From Chitinophagaceae bacterium BSSC1 (GTDB taxonomy: Bacteria > Bacteroidota > Bacteroidia > Chitinophagales > Chitinophagaceae), in assembly GCA_002256435.1 (NCBI GenBank), contig NKJC01000001.1, forward strand, positions 744,001-808,000: a DNA stretch of 64,000 nt. The letters are read 5' to 3'. Shown here in pieces: positions 1 through 8,754 of this stretch. Every line of letters starts with the position of its first letter. Within the stretch, counting starts at the first letter, position 1. The position numbers were made by a program, and so were the translations under genes. The notes under the pieces were generated by a model. The model worked only from the letters and a program-made list of their open reading frames with translations. It did no database searches and was not told the DNA's origin.

Positions 1-173
1 TTTTGCCTGTTGCTGGAACCGTTACCGCTATCAACCCTTTGTTGGAAAAACAACCCGAATTGGTGAATACTGATGCCTATGGAGACGGTTGGATGATTCA
101 AATGGAAGTAGCCAATCCAGAAGAAGTAGCTGCCCTAATGGGAAGTGATGCTTACAGTGCTTTGGTGGGATAA
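1..173 (+). CDS. gcvH: Glycine cleavage system H protein, C-terminal part
   Basis: Reading from base 3, an open frame of 56 residues runs to TAA at 171-173; the start lies outside the window. The visible part has the GcvH C-terminal pattern: LPVAG near the beginning, a PELVN stretch, YGDGWM, and an ending ALMGSDAYSALVG. GcvH carries the lipoyl-bound aminomethyl group between the P, T and L proteins of glycine cleavage. The lipoyl-lysine segment is upstream of the window and cannot be checked. Identification rests on the conserved C-terminal block only, but that block is distinctive. Confidence 0.88.
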   Translation, partial: LPVAGTVTAINPLLEKQPELVNTDAYGDGWMIQMEVANPEEVAALMGSDAYSALVG

Positions 174-229
174 ATCCAAACTTCCCTATTTATCGTATCT
201 GTTACAACAAAATATCCGGAAACCAGCTA

Positions 230-775
230 TTGGATCTGATTCAAACATACAGCGAACCAGAATTGGTACTCTTGTTGCAACAACGGAGCCAAACTGCGTT
301 CAGTTATCTGTATGACCATTATACTGGTGCCCTACATACAGTGATTCTATCCATTGTTGGGGAAGAGGAATTGGCCAATGATGTGTTGCAAGAGGTTTTT
401 GTAAAAATCTGGCGACAAATGGGCAGTTATGACGCAAGCAAAGGAAGACTCTTTACTTGGATGCTCAATATTGCCAGAAACGCCGCCATTGATATGGTTA
501 GAAGCCGCCAATTTCAAAACGGCAAACAAAACCGAGAACTGAATGAAGACGTATATAGGGCAGCGGGAAGCACTGAGAAGAAAATAGAACATATTGGGTT
601 GCGAAAATTGGTTCAGGGTTTAAAGCCAGAATGGCGCAACTTGGTTGAACTATCTTATTTTGAAGGCTATACTCAGGACGAAATTTCCAAAATGTTGGAC
701 ATTCCTTTGGGTACGGTTAAAACCAGACTGAGAAGTGGTTTACAAGCATTAAGACAATTATTACAAAACGATTAG
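230..775 (+). CDS. ECF-type RNA polymerase sigma-70 factor
   Basis: A 181-residue sigma factor with only regions 2 and 4, as expected for the extracytoplasmic-function class. Region 2 spans about residues 20-90 (FSYLYDHY, DVLQEVFVKIW, ARNAAIDMVRS). Region 4 spans about 125-178 and ends in a helix-turn-helix (GYTQDEISKMLDIPLGTVKTRLRSGL). No in-frame ATG exists between the gcvH stop and the sigma-2 domain, so TTG at 230 is the best start, giving MDLIQTYSEPEL. The stop overlaps the GTG start of the next gene by one base, which indicates translational coupling to its anti-sigma factor. The inducing signal is not evident. Confidence 0.92.
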   Translation: MDLIQTYSEPELVLLLQQRSQTAFSYLYDHYTGALHTVILSIVGEEELANDVLQEVFVKIWRQMGSYDASKGRLFTWMLNIARNAAIDMVRSRQFQNGKQNRELNEDVYRAAGSTEKKIEHIGLRKLVQGLKPEWRNLVELSYFEGYTQDEISKMLDIPLGTVKTRLRSGLQALRQLLQND

Positions 776-1614
776 TGGATATACAATCATACATATCGTC
801 TGGGGCCATTGAAAGCTTTGTGCTTGGTCTGTCTGATGCGGCTGAAATAGCTGAGATCAATGTTTTACGTTTGGAGCATCCCCAAATTGAAGCAGCCATA
901 CTGGCTTTTGAAAAAAGTCTTGAAAAACAAGCTTTGAATGCCCCTACCCAGCCTGTTCCTGAAATGAAACAGGTATTGATGGCAAGGTTAAAAACGGAGT
1001 TTGCCCAGATTGACCCAGCCATCGCCGAAGGCAATAAGGATAAACAAACATCCTTAGCCCCAGTTGTTCCTATAAGCCAGTCTAGTACCAGTTCTATTTT
1101 CAAATACTTGTCCATAGCAGCCATGGTACTGTTAATAGCCAGTGCTGGTTTGAACTTTTATTTTTACCAAGAATTTCAATCTGCCAATAACCGCTATTCC
1201 GCCCTATTGATACAGAAAAACAGCTTGGAAGCCAATATGAATGGGGTTCAGACCAAGATGCTAGACATGTATCAAAGCATGCAAATGATGGGAGATCCTG
1301 CCATGGTTAAAGTGATGCTTCCAGGCATTAAGGGAAAGGAACAAAACATGGCTACCGTATACTGGGATAGTCGTTCTAAAGACGTTTACTTATTACCCAA
1401 TAAACTTCCACAACTTCAGTCCAATAAACAGTACCAGCTTTGGGCCATGGTAGACGGCAAACCCGTTGATGCTGGCATGATAAGCGATTGTGCAGGACTT
1501 TGTAAACTCAAGAACATTCCAAGGGCAGAAGCTTTTGCCATTACCCTAGAAAGCATGGGTGGCAGTCCAGCACCCAATATGGATCAACTACTGGTGTTGG
1601 GTAAGGTTGGATAA
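775..1614 (+). CDS. Membrane anti-sigma factor, RskA-like C-terminal domain
   Basis: A 279-residue protein starting at GTG 775, inside the TAG stop of the sigma gene. The N-terminal ~100 residues form the cytoplasmic part that should bind the sigma factor. One membrane helix lies near residues 110-135 (KYLSIAAMVLLIASAGLNFY). The rest is periplasmic, with a short coiled-coil-like segment followed by the anti-sigma-K (RskA) type domain recognisable from YQLWAMVDGKPVDAGM and FAITLESMGG. No zinc-binding HxxxCxxC motif is visible, so this is not a classical ZAS-type anti-sigma. Operon position and topology support control of the upstream ECF factor. The ligand is unknown. Confidence 0.87.
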   Translation: MDIQSYISSGAIESFVLGLSDAAEIAEINVLRLEHPQIEAAILAFEKSLEKQALNAPTQPVPEMKQVLMARLKTEFAQIDPAIAEGNKDKQTSLAPVVPISQSSTSSIFKYLSIAAMVLLIASAGLNFYFYQEFQSANNRYSALLIQKNSLEANMNGVQTKMLDMYQSMQMMGDPAMVKVMLPGIKGKEQNMATVYWDSRSKDVYLLPNKLPQLQSNKQYQLWAMVDGKPVDAGMISDCAGLCKLKNIPRAEAFAITLESMGGSPAPNMDQLLVLGKVG

Positions 1615-1646
1615 GGCAACGCTAGCTTAGCTAATTCTCTACCGCG

Positions 1647-1654
1647 TATATTTG
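1647..1654 (+). promoter_or_regulatory. Bacteroidota -7 box (TATATTTG) before the VanZ gene
   Basis: TATATTTG matches the Bacteroidota sigma-ABfr -7 consensus TAnnTTTG. It ends only three bases before the proposed ATG at 1658, so a transcript from it would have almost no leader or would begin inside the gene. No TTTG -33 element is obvious at the expected distance. Confidence 0.5.
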
Positions 1655-1657
1655 CGC

Positions 1658-2047
1658 ATGTCTCTGATAAAAAAATACCCCTTTGCCCCAGGCATTTTAT
1701 TTTTCCTGATTAGTTTGTTTTTATTAACCCTGCCGGGCGATTCCATGCCTTCCGTTGGATGGTTCAATTTCCCTCAAAGAGACAAGGTAATTCACTATTT
1801 TCTTTTTTTTCTGCTTTGCAGTTTGTTTGCCATTCCCATTAAATACAAGACCTATACCAAGCAATCGGGTATTATTTGGCTCTGCATTGTTTGTCTTATA
1901 GGTATTGGATATGGCATTTCAATAGAGTTTGTACAAAAATGGTGGATTCCAAATAGAAGTTTTGAAGCCCTAGATATTGTGGCGGATGCTACCGGTGTAG
2001 CGGGTGCTTTTGGATATAGCTATATGAGATTTATTAGAAACCGCTAA
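1658..2047 (+). CDS. VanZ-like family membrane protein
   Basis: A small membrane protein of 129 residues with about four hydrophobic segments. The VanZ-like signature is a conserved DKVIHYFLFFLL segment after the first helix and a C-terminal block with EFVQKWWIPNRSFEALDIVADATG, where the E, R, D and D residues are the usual conserved polar positions. ATG 1658 was chosen over TTG 1652 because the TTG is part of the TATATTTG promoter box. Family members are integral membrane proteins of uncertain function, some linked to glycopeptide tolerance. It stands alone between the sigma/anti-sigma pair and the convergent cbb3 cluster. Confidence 0.85.
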   Translation: MSLIKKYPFAPGILFFLISLFLLTLPGDSMPSVGWFNFPQRDKVIHYFLFFLLCSLFAIPIKYKTYTKQSGIIWLCIVCLIGIGYGISIEFVQKWWIPNRSFEALDIVADATGVAGAFGYSYMRFIRNR

Positions 2048-2076
2048 ACCAAATGCTGGCAACTTAATGAGGGTTT

Positions 2077-2109
2077 AAAAAAAGATTGGCCCCTGTGGAA
2101 ACAGGGGCC
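2077..2109 (-). terminator. GC-rich hairpin, candidate terminator of the leftward cbb3 operon
   Basis: A perfect 8-bp stem, GGCCCCTG at 2088-2095 with CAGGGGCC at 2102-2109, closes a 6-nt loop. Read on the minus strand it is followed by AATC and then seven T (A7 on the plus strand, 2077-2083), as expected for an intrinsic terminator of the leftward transcript ending with the gene at 2322. It lies about 210 bases past that stop, which is far. A plus-strand leader role is the alternative (see findings). Confidence 0.5.
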
Positions 2110-2129
2110 GCAACCAAAACTAACTGCTT

Positions 2130-2168
2130 ATGAGAAAAAAGGTAATAATCGTTTTACAATATATATAA
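2130..2168 (+). other. 12-codon mini-ORF behind a hairpin
   Basis: ATG 2130 opens a 12-codon frame (MRKKVIIVLQYI) ending at TAA 2166-2168, about 20 bases after the GGCCCCTG hairpin. The peptide start resembles the beginning of an export signal. It could be a leader peptide, a relic of a lost exported-protein gene, or chance. The remainder of the 2048-2321 gap is AT-rich with nothing else recognisable. Confidence 0.2.
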
Positions 2169-2321
2169 CGCAAATCGGATGCCAAAGGATTGAAGAGAAA
2201 TGTTAATAGTTTCAAAAACATCTAAACAGAACCAATAGCTGTTTTTTTCCGTTTGCTTACACAAAGCTCACACTTAAAGACTAAATAAAGTGTCAAGATT
2301 ATAAGAAGAATTTGTTAATTA

Positions 2322-3029
2322 CTAGGGGCAGGGAATGGCGTGCTCTGAGCCATTATTCAGCAAGGGGCTTACATAGGGTATATTGAGGTTCATCCCGCGT
2401 AAAATTAATAAAACACCCATGATGACAATAAAATAAGGAATGGCTTTTTTCATGGTATTTCTAGCTTCCAACCCAATCACAGATCCAAAAAAAGAAAGTA
2501 CCAACAAAGCTGGAACCGTACCCATGCCAAAGGCGGTCATAAATCCAAAACCACCAGTAATGGTGCCTGCTGCCAATGCTCCGGTAATGGCTAGGTAAAC
2601 CATACCACAAGGGAGCAAGCCATTTGCCATACCCAATACAAACATGGCATACAATTGCTTTTTGCGAATATAATTACCAATAAATACCTGCAGCTTTTGT
2701 TGAAATTGATCAAAAAAAGGAATGCTGATTTTACGCTTTTGCAAAATAGATTGAAGTAAGATAAGCAAGATAGTAGCGCCAAGAATAATAGAAAATACTT
2801 GCTGCCCACCAGCCAGAAAAAATTGCCTTCCAACAAATCCAAAAAATACGCCCAAGCTGGCATAGATAGCAATCCTGCCAAAATGATACAACAAGATTCC
2901 AACCACTTTTTTATGCGCAGGGAGATAGTAAACAGGTAAGGAAAAAGCAATAGGTCCACACATTCCTACACAGTGAAAACTGCTAACAATTCCCAACAAA
3001 AAACCTGATATGAGTATTTGCCAAACCAC
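2322..3029 (-). CDS. TauE/SafE (UreH-type) membrane protein of the cbb3 cluster
   Basis: A 235-residue polytopic membrane protein with about six helices. The N-terminus carries the hallmark SSFHCVGMCGPIAFSLP, the HCxxMCGP motif of the UreH/DsbD-like branch of the TauE/SafE fold. A second half-repeat has ANGLLPCGMVYLAI, with a cysteine in an NGLLPCG motif. Members at this position in Bacteroidota cbb3 operons are usually labelled sulfite exporter; a metal or thiol transport role in oxidase maturation is more consistent with the cysteine motifs and neighbours, but this is inference. Its first base, 3029, is shared with the fixH stop, so translation is probably coupled. It is the last gene of the operon. 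Confidence 0.82.
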   Translation of the reverse strand: MVWQILISGFLLGIVSSFHCVGMCGPIAFSLPVYYLPAHKKVVGILLYHFGRIAIYASLGVFFGFVGRQFFLAGGQQVFSIILGATILLILLQSILQKRKISIPFFDQFQQKLQVFIGNYIRKKQLYAMFVLGMANGLLPCGMVYLAITGALAAGTITGGFGFMTAFGMGTVPALLVLSFFGSVIGLEARNTMKKAIPYFIVIMGVLLILRGMNLNIPYVSPLLNNGSEHAIPCP

Positions 3030-3463
3030 TATTGAACAATTACTTTCTGCTCATTGTAAAATGCATCCTTACCTACTTGCCAATTTAGTTTTACTTGATA
3101 AGGCGCTTTCTGAAGTTGTTTTTTCATAACTACCTGGGTAGCTGTAGAATCTACCTGTAATGGCAATTTAAAATCTTTGCTTTCGTCAGTAATACAATAA
3201 AACAATACTTCCCCTTTTACTGCATATCCCTTATGTTCTTTAGGTAGTTGAATTTGAATGGCCGTAGCGTCTTGACTAATGGTAACATCACCCAGCGCAA
3301 CAGTATTCTTTACACCGTCAATTCTTTCTTGATAACGAAGCTCGTCTTTATAATAATCCTTGCTTACCAAATCATATTTGGTACTCAAAGCACGGTAAAC
3401 CATATAACCCATGAACAGTGCAAATGCCACAAATACTACTACTAATTTATTACCCCAGTTCAT
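3029..3463 (-). CDS. fixH: FixH/CcoH family protein
   Basis: A 144-residue protein with one N-terminal membrane helix (NKLVVVFVAFALFMGYMVYRAL), the conserved KYDLVSKDYYKDELRYQ segment just outside the membrane, and a beta-rich periplasmic domain. This is the FixH/CcoH pattern. FixH acts in biogenesis or stability of cbb3 oxidase. It follows ccoG by 31 bases and overlaps the TauE/SafE gene by one base. The YYxxELxYQxR signature is clear, so the family assignment is confident although the exact biochemical role is not established. Confidence 0.88.
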   Translation of the reverse strand: MNWGNKLVVVFVAFALFMGYMVYRALSTKYDLVSKDYYKDELRYQERIDGVKNTVALGDVTISQDATAIQIQLPKEHKGYAVKGEVLFYCITDESKDFKLPLQVDSTATQVVMKKQLQKAPYQVKLNWQVGKDAFYNEQKVIVQ

Positions 3464-3494
3464 TGTTTGCTTTTTGGTTAAGATACAAAAATAA

Positions 3495-4907
3495 TTATTG
3501 CACAGGACCTAGAAAATTGGTTTTCATGCTGGCTACTTTTTTCTCGCCCTCATATAAATCCAATACCAACTCTGTTTTCCTGTTCTTGATATGGGTGTTT
3601 GGCAAAACAACAAAGAAGCTGCCAGAACCTTGACCTTCTTTTTCAATAGGAATGAATTGCTTTCCAATGATTTCAATTTTACCCCTACCATCTTTCAACC
3701 TAATAGAGAGTTCAACAGGTTCAACTGTTTTATTAACCACTTTAATATTGTACAGGTTAGAAATACTATCGGTACCTCTTTCTTGAAATAGTTGACCTGG
3801 CGTACGCATGATGGTAGCGTCAATGTCTTTTCTGGTAAATAGGATTACAGAAAGTATGGCTAGTACCAATAGACAAAGTCCTGTATATACCTTCATTCTA
3901 GCAGTATAATGCAAGGGCTCACCACTAGCAATAGTGTTCTCTGAAGCATAACGGATTAACCCTTTTGGCTTGTCTATTTTAACCATCACATCATTACATG
4001 CATCAATACACGCAGTACAACCCACGCATTCCATTTGTACACCATTGCGAATGTCAATTCCGGTTGGGCAAACTCTAACGCACTGATGACAATCAATACA
4101 ATCCCCCAAGGGCTGGTCATGTATTTTTTTGGCATTCCCCCTAGGTTCTCCCCGTTTGTAGTCATACGCTACAATCATACTATTCTTATCTAACAGAACA
4201 CTTTGCAATCTGCCATAAGGACAAACTACTGTACAAGCTTGCTCTCTAAAAAAAGCATACACGGCATAAAATACCGCACTAAAAATCAAGATAGAACTAA
4301 ACTCTACCATATGCTCTGAAACTGGCTCCACTATAATCTTTTCCAAATCCTTGATGCCAATGATATAGGCAAGGAAAAAATTGGCAATGGTAAATGATAA
4401 CAGATAAAATACCAGGTGCTTGAGTACTACCTTAAAAGTCTTAGACGCCGTCCAAGGGGCTTTTTGCAAAGCCTGTTGTTTTTGAGCATTACCCAGAATC
4501 AGGTATTCCACTTTTCTGAACATCATCTCCATAAAATTGGTCTGCGGACAGGCCCAACCACAAAATAACCTACCAAATGCAGCTGTAAAGAGAATGATAA
4601 AAAACACAAACGTAATCATGGTCATCCCAAATATGAAAAAATCCTGGGGCCAGAATACTTTGCCAAATATGATGAACTTGGCATTGGGTATATTGAATAA
4701 AAACAAAGGTCTTCCATCTATTTGAATAAATGGAAGACCAAAGAAGATCACAAAATAGAACCAACTAAGAACTGTTCTGATACTATAAAACCTGCCTTTG
4801 GGTTGATGAGCGAAAATCCACTTGCGTTTTCCACTCTCATCTACTGTGGCTATCCTATCTCTAAAATTCTCTGTTGTTGGCTCATTACTGTGCTGAATAT
4901 GACTCAT
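3495..4907 (-). CDS. ccoG: Cytochrome c oxidase accessory protein CcoG
   Basis: A 470-residue polyferredoxin-type membrane protein. The N-terminal half has several helices and the CGWACPQTNFMEMMF motif. The middle has two 4Fe-4S motifs, CIDCHQCVRVCPTGIDIRNG and CVGCTACIDACNDVM. The C-terminus holds an IG-fold-like domain after a helix near residue 350. CcoG is proposed to reduce copper(II) so that copper can be inserted into CcoN. The gene lies 19 bases downstream of ccoP in the same direction. All expected cysteines appear intact. Confidence 0.95.
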   Translation of the reverse strand: MSHIQHSNEPTTENFRDRIATVDESGKRKWIFAHQPKGRFYSIRTVLSWFYFVIFFGLPFIQIDGRPLFLFNIPNAKFIIFGKVFWPQDFFIFGMTMITFVFFIILFTAAFGRLFCGWACPQTNFMEMMFRKVEYLILGNAQKQQALQKAPWTASKTFKVVLKHLVFYLLSFTIANFFLAYIIGIKDLEKIIVEPVSEHMVEFSSILIFSAVFYAVYAFFREQACTVVCPYGRLQSVLLDKNSMIVAYDYKRGEPRGNAKKIHDQPLGDCIDCHQCVRVCPTGIDIRNGVQMECVGCTACIDACNDVMVKIDKPKGLIRYASENTIASGEPLHYTARMKVYTGLCLLVLAILSVILFTRKDIDATIMRTPGQLFQERGTDSISNLYNIKVVNKTVEPVELSIRLKDGRGKIEIIGKQFIPIEKEGQGSGSFFVVLPNTHIKNRKTELVLDLYEGEKKVASMKTNFLGPVQ

Positions 4908-4926
4908 ATTTTTTTTATTGCAACTA

Positions 4927-6126
4927 CTATTTCACTACTACAGCGGCAATCTTGGTAGTATCGCTTACCGCTTTTGAACTATCTGCACCAGCTGCTTTTT
5001 CTTCAAACAAAACTCCCTGTGGCTCTTTAGCCTTTGCAGGTTTTGTTCCACCCAATGATTTTACATAACTGGCAATCTGAGCCAATTGTTGTGGGGTATA
5101 ATCATCTTTCCAACTCTTCATCCCTTTTTCTGGCCATCCATATTTCAAAGTTTTGAAGATGTCTTTAATACCACCGCCATGGATCCAATAATTGTCTGTT
5201 AAGTTTGGTCCCACAGAACCACCGCCATCGTTTAAATGGCAAGCGGCGCAAACGGTAGTAAATACTTTTTTACCGGCGTCAATGTCTGCAGCATCTTTTA
5301 AATATACTACTGTGTTCTCATCTACTTTATTGGCAGATTTTTTCAGGTATTCTTCTTTTTCAACAGCTGCTTTTTCCATTGAGATGGCCAATTCTTCCTT
5401 ACTCAAAGGTGCTGACTGTGCTACGTGATAACGGTAAATATAGATACAACCAAAAATAATGGTAATGTAAAATCCATACAACCACCATGGTGGAAGACGA
5501 TTATCTAATTCGCGAATACCATCGTAGTTGTGACCCAAGTCAATATTGGCTTCTTCCTGAATAGGTCTAAATTTATTCAGGTTATCCCACCACTTAACCA
5601 ATGCAGACTCGGTTGGTTCATCGGCCACTTCTGTGCTTGCTACTAGCGCAGCTTCCTTAGACAACAATTTTTTCAGATTGCCCAATAAAACCAGTAAAAT
5701 CACTAGTTCTAGAACAATCACAGAAATCAATGCATAAAAAGAATACAAACCAAGACCAGCAATAGTAGTTTCAGCAGGGGCTGCTGCTGCATCAGCCGCA
5801 GGAGCGTCTGCAGCAAACAATGCGGTGCTCACCAAACAGAACAGGATTACTGCTACGGTTTTGCCTGCAGCATCAGAACGCTTGCGTTCGTCTTTAAATC
5901 TTTGTAAATACACTTGCGCGGCCCCAAGTATAACATTGGCCAAAAGGCCGATGGCTAATAATAATCCCACTATTATTACTAGCAATACTTGTGCTAAAGG
6001 GTTGGATAATTCCGACGCTTTAGGTGGGCCTGCCGCAAATGCATCGTTAGAGCCAAGTCCGATAGAAATCACAACTATCAGAATCGCCTTGACCCAATGA
6101 GCTATGGAGAAACGATTTTTAAACAT
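4927..6126 (-). CDS. ccoP: cbb3 oxidase cytochrome c subunit CcoP, mono-heme form
   Basis: A 399-residue protein with hydrophobic segments near residues 10-30, 45-70, 90-110, 130-155 and 215-235, then a periplasmic cytochrome c domain. Only one CxxCH heme site is present (C293-A-A-C296-H297), with GPNLTDNYWIHGG after it and a later methionine-containing segment (YGWPEKGMKSW) as sixth-ligand candidate. Proteobacterial CcoP has two hemes; the one-heme form with a longer membrane region is the usual Bacteroidota version. It passes electrons to the CcoO heme. The C-terminal tail is rich in A and K. The gene lies 21 bases after ccoQ. Confidence 0.93.
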   Translation of the reverse strand: MFKNRFSIAHWVKAILIVVISIGLGSNDAFAAGPPKASELSNPLAQVLLVIIVGLLLAIGLLANVILGAAQVYLQRFKDERKRSDAAGKTVAVILFCLVSTALFAADAPAADAAAAPAETTIAGLGLYSFYALISVIVLELVILLVLLGNLKKLLSKEAALVASTEVADEPTESALVKWWDNLNKFRPIQEEANIDLGHNYDGIRELDNRLPPWWLYGFYITIIFGCIYIYRYHVAQSAPLSKEELAISMEKAAVEKEEYLKKSANKVDENTVVYLKDAADIDAGKKVFTTVCAACHLNDGGGSVGPNLTDNYWIHGGGIKDIFKTLKYGWPEKGMKSWKDDYTPQQLAQIASYVKSLGGTKPAKAKEPQGVLFEEKAAGADSSKAVSDTTKIAAVVVK

Positions 6127-6147
6127 ATCAATGGTTTTAAGAGGTGC

Positions 6148-6309
6148 TTAATTGTCAAGTGGTAAATGGTTGATCTTATCTAGCATTTTTTTATCTGCTT
6201 TGTACATCCATAAAAGAACTAGTACAAAAAAGCTAAAAAAGATGCAGAGAGAGGTCAATCCAAAAATGTCCACTCCAGTTATTTTTTCCAGGTAATTGAT
6301 AAATTTCAT
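6148..6309 (-). CDS. ccoQ: Small cbb3 oxidase subunit, CcoQ/FixQ-like
   Basis: A 53-residue gene: ATG at 6307-6309, TAA at 6148-6150. The product starts MKFINYLEKITG, has one membrane helix (LCIFFSFFVLVLLWMY) followed by a basic KADKKML stretch, and ends INHLPLDN. Size, single helix and position exactly between ccoNO and ccoP identify it as the CcoQ/FixQ-type subunit, which stabilises the oxidase. CcoQ proteins diverge strongly in sequence, so the call depends mostly on context. Confidence 0.82.
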   Translation of the reverse strand: MKFINYLEKITGVDIFGLTSLCIFFSFFVLVLLWMYKADKKMLDKINHLPLDN

Positions 6310-6358
6310 ACAATTCAATTTTTAAAGTTGGCGGCTGCTTTAACAGCCGCCAATTCAT

Positions 6359-8500
6359 TTATCTTGAGGCTGTAGTTGCAGGCTTTGCAGCTAGTTTAAT
6401 ATCTGTACCCATCCTTTGCAGGTAGGCAATCAGGGCTACAATTTCTGCGTCTGCAGGTGTAATTAATTTTTCAATTTTCAAATTGATCCTAATCAGGTTG
6501 GCTTGTTGCATCAATTCCTGGTTAGCTATTTTGTCATAGCCTTCTGGATATGGTACACCTAGGGTTTGCATAGCCCTAATTTTAGCACCTGTTAAAGCTG
6601 TATCAATCTTATTGTCAAACAACCAAGTATAAGAAGGCATAATTGAGCCAGGACTCATACTTTGAGGTTCTAACATGTGGTTGTAATGCCAGCTGTCTGG
6701 ATACTTACCACCAATACGCGCTAAATCTGGACCAGTACGTTTACTACCCCATTGGAATGGATGGTCGTATACAAATTCACCAGCTTTGCTGTATTCGCCA
6801 TACCTAGCAACTTCATCACGGAAAGGACGAATCATTTGTGAGTGACAGAGGTAGCAACCTTCACGGATATAAATATCCCTACCCTGTAATTCAAGCGGAG
6901 TATAAGGTTTCACCGCGGCAATGGTTGGAATATTGCTCTTGATTAAGAAAGTAGGCACTAATTCAAGGATACCACCAATAGCTACTGCTACTAGAGAGAA
7001 TACCAACATTTGAATGGGTCTTCTTTCAATCCATCTGTGCCAGTATTGTTTGCCATGGGTTTCAACTTCATCGCCTTTGGCAAGAGCAGGAGCTTCTGCA
7101 CCCTCTTCCGCTACCAATGAACCAGCTTTTACAGTTTTCACAATATTATATACCATGATAAATACACCCACTAGGTAGAGCAAACCACCAACGCTACGGG
7201 TAACATACATAGGAATAATATGGGTAACGGTTTCTAAGAACTGGAATTTTAAAGTTCCTTCTTCTGTAAATTGTTTCCACATTAAAGCTTGTGTAAATCC
7301 AGCCCAATACATAGGGATGGCATACAACACAATTGCAATGGTTCCAATCCAGAAGTGTGTAGTAGCTAATTTCTTAGAATACAAAGGAGTATTGTACAAT
7401 TTGGGAATTAGGTAATAGAGAATAGCAAATGTGAGGAAGCCATTCCAACCCAACGCACCTACGTGTACGTGTGCAACAGTCCAATCAGTAAAGTGCGTAA
7501 TGGCATTAATGCTCTTGATACTCAACAAAGGACCTTCAAAAGTACTCATACCATAACAGGTAATGGCTACCACCATGAATTTCAAAATAGGATCTTCTCT
7601 TACTTTGTCCCATGCACCACGCAATGTGAATAGTCCATTGAGCATACCACCCCAAGATGGAGCAATCAGCATCAAGCTAAACACCATACCCAAACTCTGT
7701 GCCCAATCTGGCAAAGCGGTATATAATAAGTGGTGAGGTCCAGCCCAGATATACAAGAAAATCAAAGCCCAGAAGTGAATAATAGACAGACGATAAGAGT
7801 ATACTGGTCTGTTAGCCGCTTTGGGTAAGAAATAATACATAACTCCCAAATAAGGAGTAGTTAAGAAGAAGGCCACCGCGTTGTGACCATACCACCATTG
7901 TACCAAGGCGTCTTGCACCCCTGCATAAAAGCTATAGCTTTTTAACAGGCTAAAAGGAATTTCAAAACTGTTCACTATATGCAACATGGCAACTGTGATC
8001 CAGGTAGCAATGTAGAACCAGATGGCTACATACAAATGACTTTCTCTTCTTTTGAGAATGGTACCAAACATGTTGATCCCAAATACCACCCAGATTAGCG
8101 TAATCAGAATGTCAATAGGCCATTCCAACTCAGCGTATTCTTTACCAGTAGTATAACCAGTTAACAATGTCAATGCTGCGCAGACAATGATTAATTGCCA
8201 GCCCCAGAAATGGATTTTGCTAAGCAGGTCACTAAACATGCGTGCCTTACATAAACGCTGCAGGGAATAATAGACTCCCATAAAGATGCCGTTACCAACG
8301 AAGGCGAAAATCACCGCATTCGTGTGTACTGGTCTTACCCTACCAAAAGTGGTAAAGGGTAGGCCAAAGTTGGCAGCCGGGAGATAGATTTGAACAGCAA
8401 TCAATAAACCCGCTAGCATCCCAACTACACCCCAAAGGATGGTTGCGAAGGCGAAGTTTTTGACCGTCCGGTTGTCATAATAGAACTTTTCTACTTGCAT
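6359..8500 (-). CDS. ccoNO: cbb3-type oxidase, fused catalytic CcoN and cytochrome c CcoO
   Basis: A 713-residue fusion. Residues about 1-480 are the 12-helix heme-copper subunit CcoN, with RPVHTNAVIFAF, WWYGHNAVAFFLTTPYLG, WAGPHHLLYTALPDW and AHVHVGALGWNGF containing the heme and CuB histidines. A cytoplasmic linker follows, then a new helix (residues about 505-525) anchors the CcoO part, which has one heme site C549-Y-L-C552-H553 and MSPGSIMPSY with a ligand methionine. The enzyme reduces O2 at high affinity and pumps protons. Fusion of N and O is normal in Bacteroidota. It lies 5 bases after ccoS. Confidence 0.96.
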   Translation of the reverse strand: MQVEKFYYDNRTVKNFAFATILWGVVGMLAGLLIAVQIYLPAANFGLPFTTFGRVRPVHTNAVIFAFVGNGIFMGVYYSLQRLCKARMFSDLLSKIHFWGWQLIIVCAALTLLTGYTTGKEYAELEWPIDILITLIWVVFGINMFGTILKRRESHLYVAIWFYIATWITVAMLHIVNSFEIPFSLLKSYSFYAGVQDALVQWWYGHNAVAFFLTTPYLGVMYYFLPKAANRPVYSYRLSIIHFWALIFLYIWAGPHHLLYTALPDWAQSLGMVFSLMLIAPSWGGMLNGLFTLRGAWDKVREDPILKFMVVAITCYGMSTFEGPLLSIKSINAITHFTDWTVAHVHVGALGWNGFLTFAILYYLIPKLYNTPLYSKKLATTHFWIGTIAIVLYAIPMYWAGFTQALMWKQFTEEGTLKFQFLETVTHIIPMYVTRSVGGLLYLVGVFIMVYNIVKTVKAGSLVAEEGAEAPALAKGDEVETHGKQYWHRWIERRPIQMLVFSLVAVAIGGILELVPTFLIKSNIPTIAAVKPYTPLELQGRDIYIREGCYLCHSQMIRPFRDEVARYGEYSKAGEFVYDHPFQWGSKRTGPDLARIGGKYPDSWHYNHMLEPQSMSPGSIMPSYTWLFDNKIDTALTGAKIRAMQTLGVPYPEGYDKIANQELMQQANLIRINLKIEKLITPADAEIVALIAYLQRMGTDIKLAAKPATTASR

Positions 8501-8505
8501 GTGGA

Positions 8506-8733
8506 TCAGTTTGTGGTTTTAGTTGTTGGTTGCGTATGATGAATGGAATTGTTGCTGTTTGGAGCCCCTTGTTGAACGGGAGGTTCAGGACTGATTGGTG
8601 TTTCAAGCAACATCCTTAGGGGCGGACTGATTTCATCATTGTACTGGCCGGTTTTGACACTCCAAAGGAAGGCCCCTAAGAAGAGGGCAGCAACGGAGAT
8701 ACTGGCTAACAATAGAATTAGAATGACACTCAT
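8506..8733 (-). CDS. ccoS: cbb3 oxidase assembly protein CcoS
   Basis: A 75-residue protein with one N-terminal helix (SVILILLLASISVAALFLGAFLW) followed directly by SVKTGQYND, the CcoS signature, and a proline/threonine-rich tail. CcoS is needed for heme and copper incorporation into cbb3 oxidase. It is the first gene of the structural operon: it follows the intergenic region 8734-8850, which has a -7-like box and two FNR-like palindromes, and it is 5 bases from ccoNO. The tail is longer than in many CcoS proteins. Confidence 0.93.
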   Translation of the reverse strand: MSVILILLLASISVAALFLGAFLWSVKTGQYNDEISPPLRMLLETPISPEPPVQQGAPNSNNSIHHTQPTTKTTN

Positions 8734-8754
8734 AGTGGGATGCTGTGATTTATG

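Noticed and set aside
4537..4958. Plus-strand open frames inside ccoG and ccoP
   Set aside because: They are antisense shadows of well-supported genes and encode low-complexity, family-less peptides.
6359..8500. CcoN-CcoO fusion as an assembly artefact
   Set aside because: The linker is a coherent cytoplasmic segment and the CcoO part retains its own membrane anchor; this fusion is normal in Bacteroidota.
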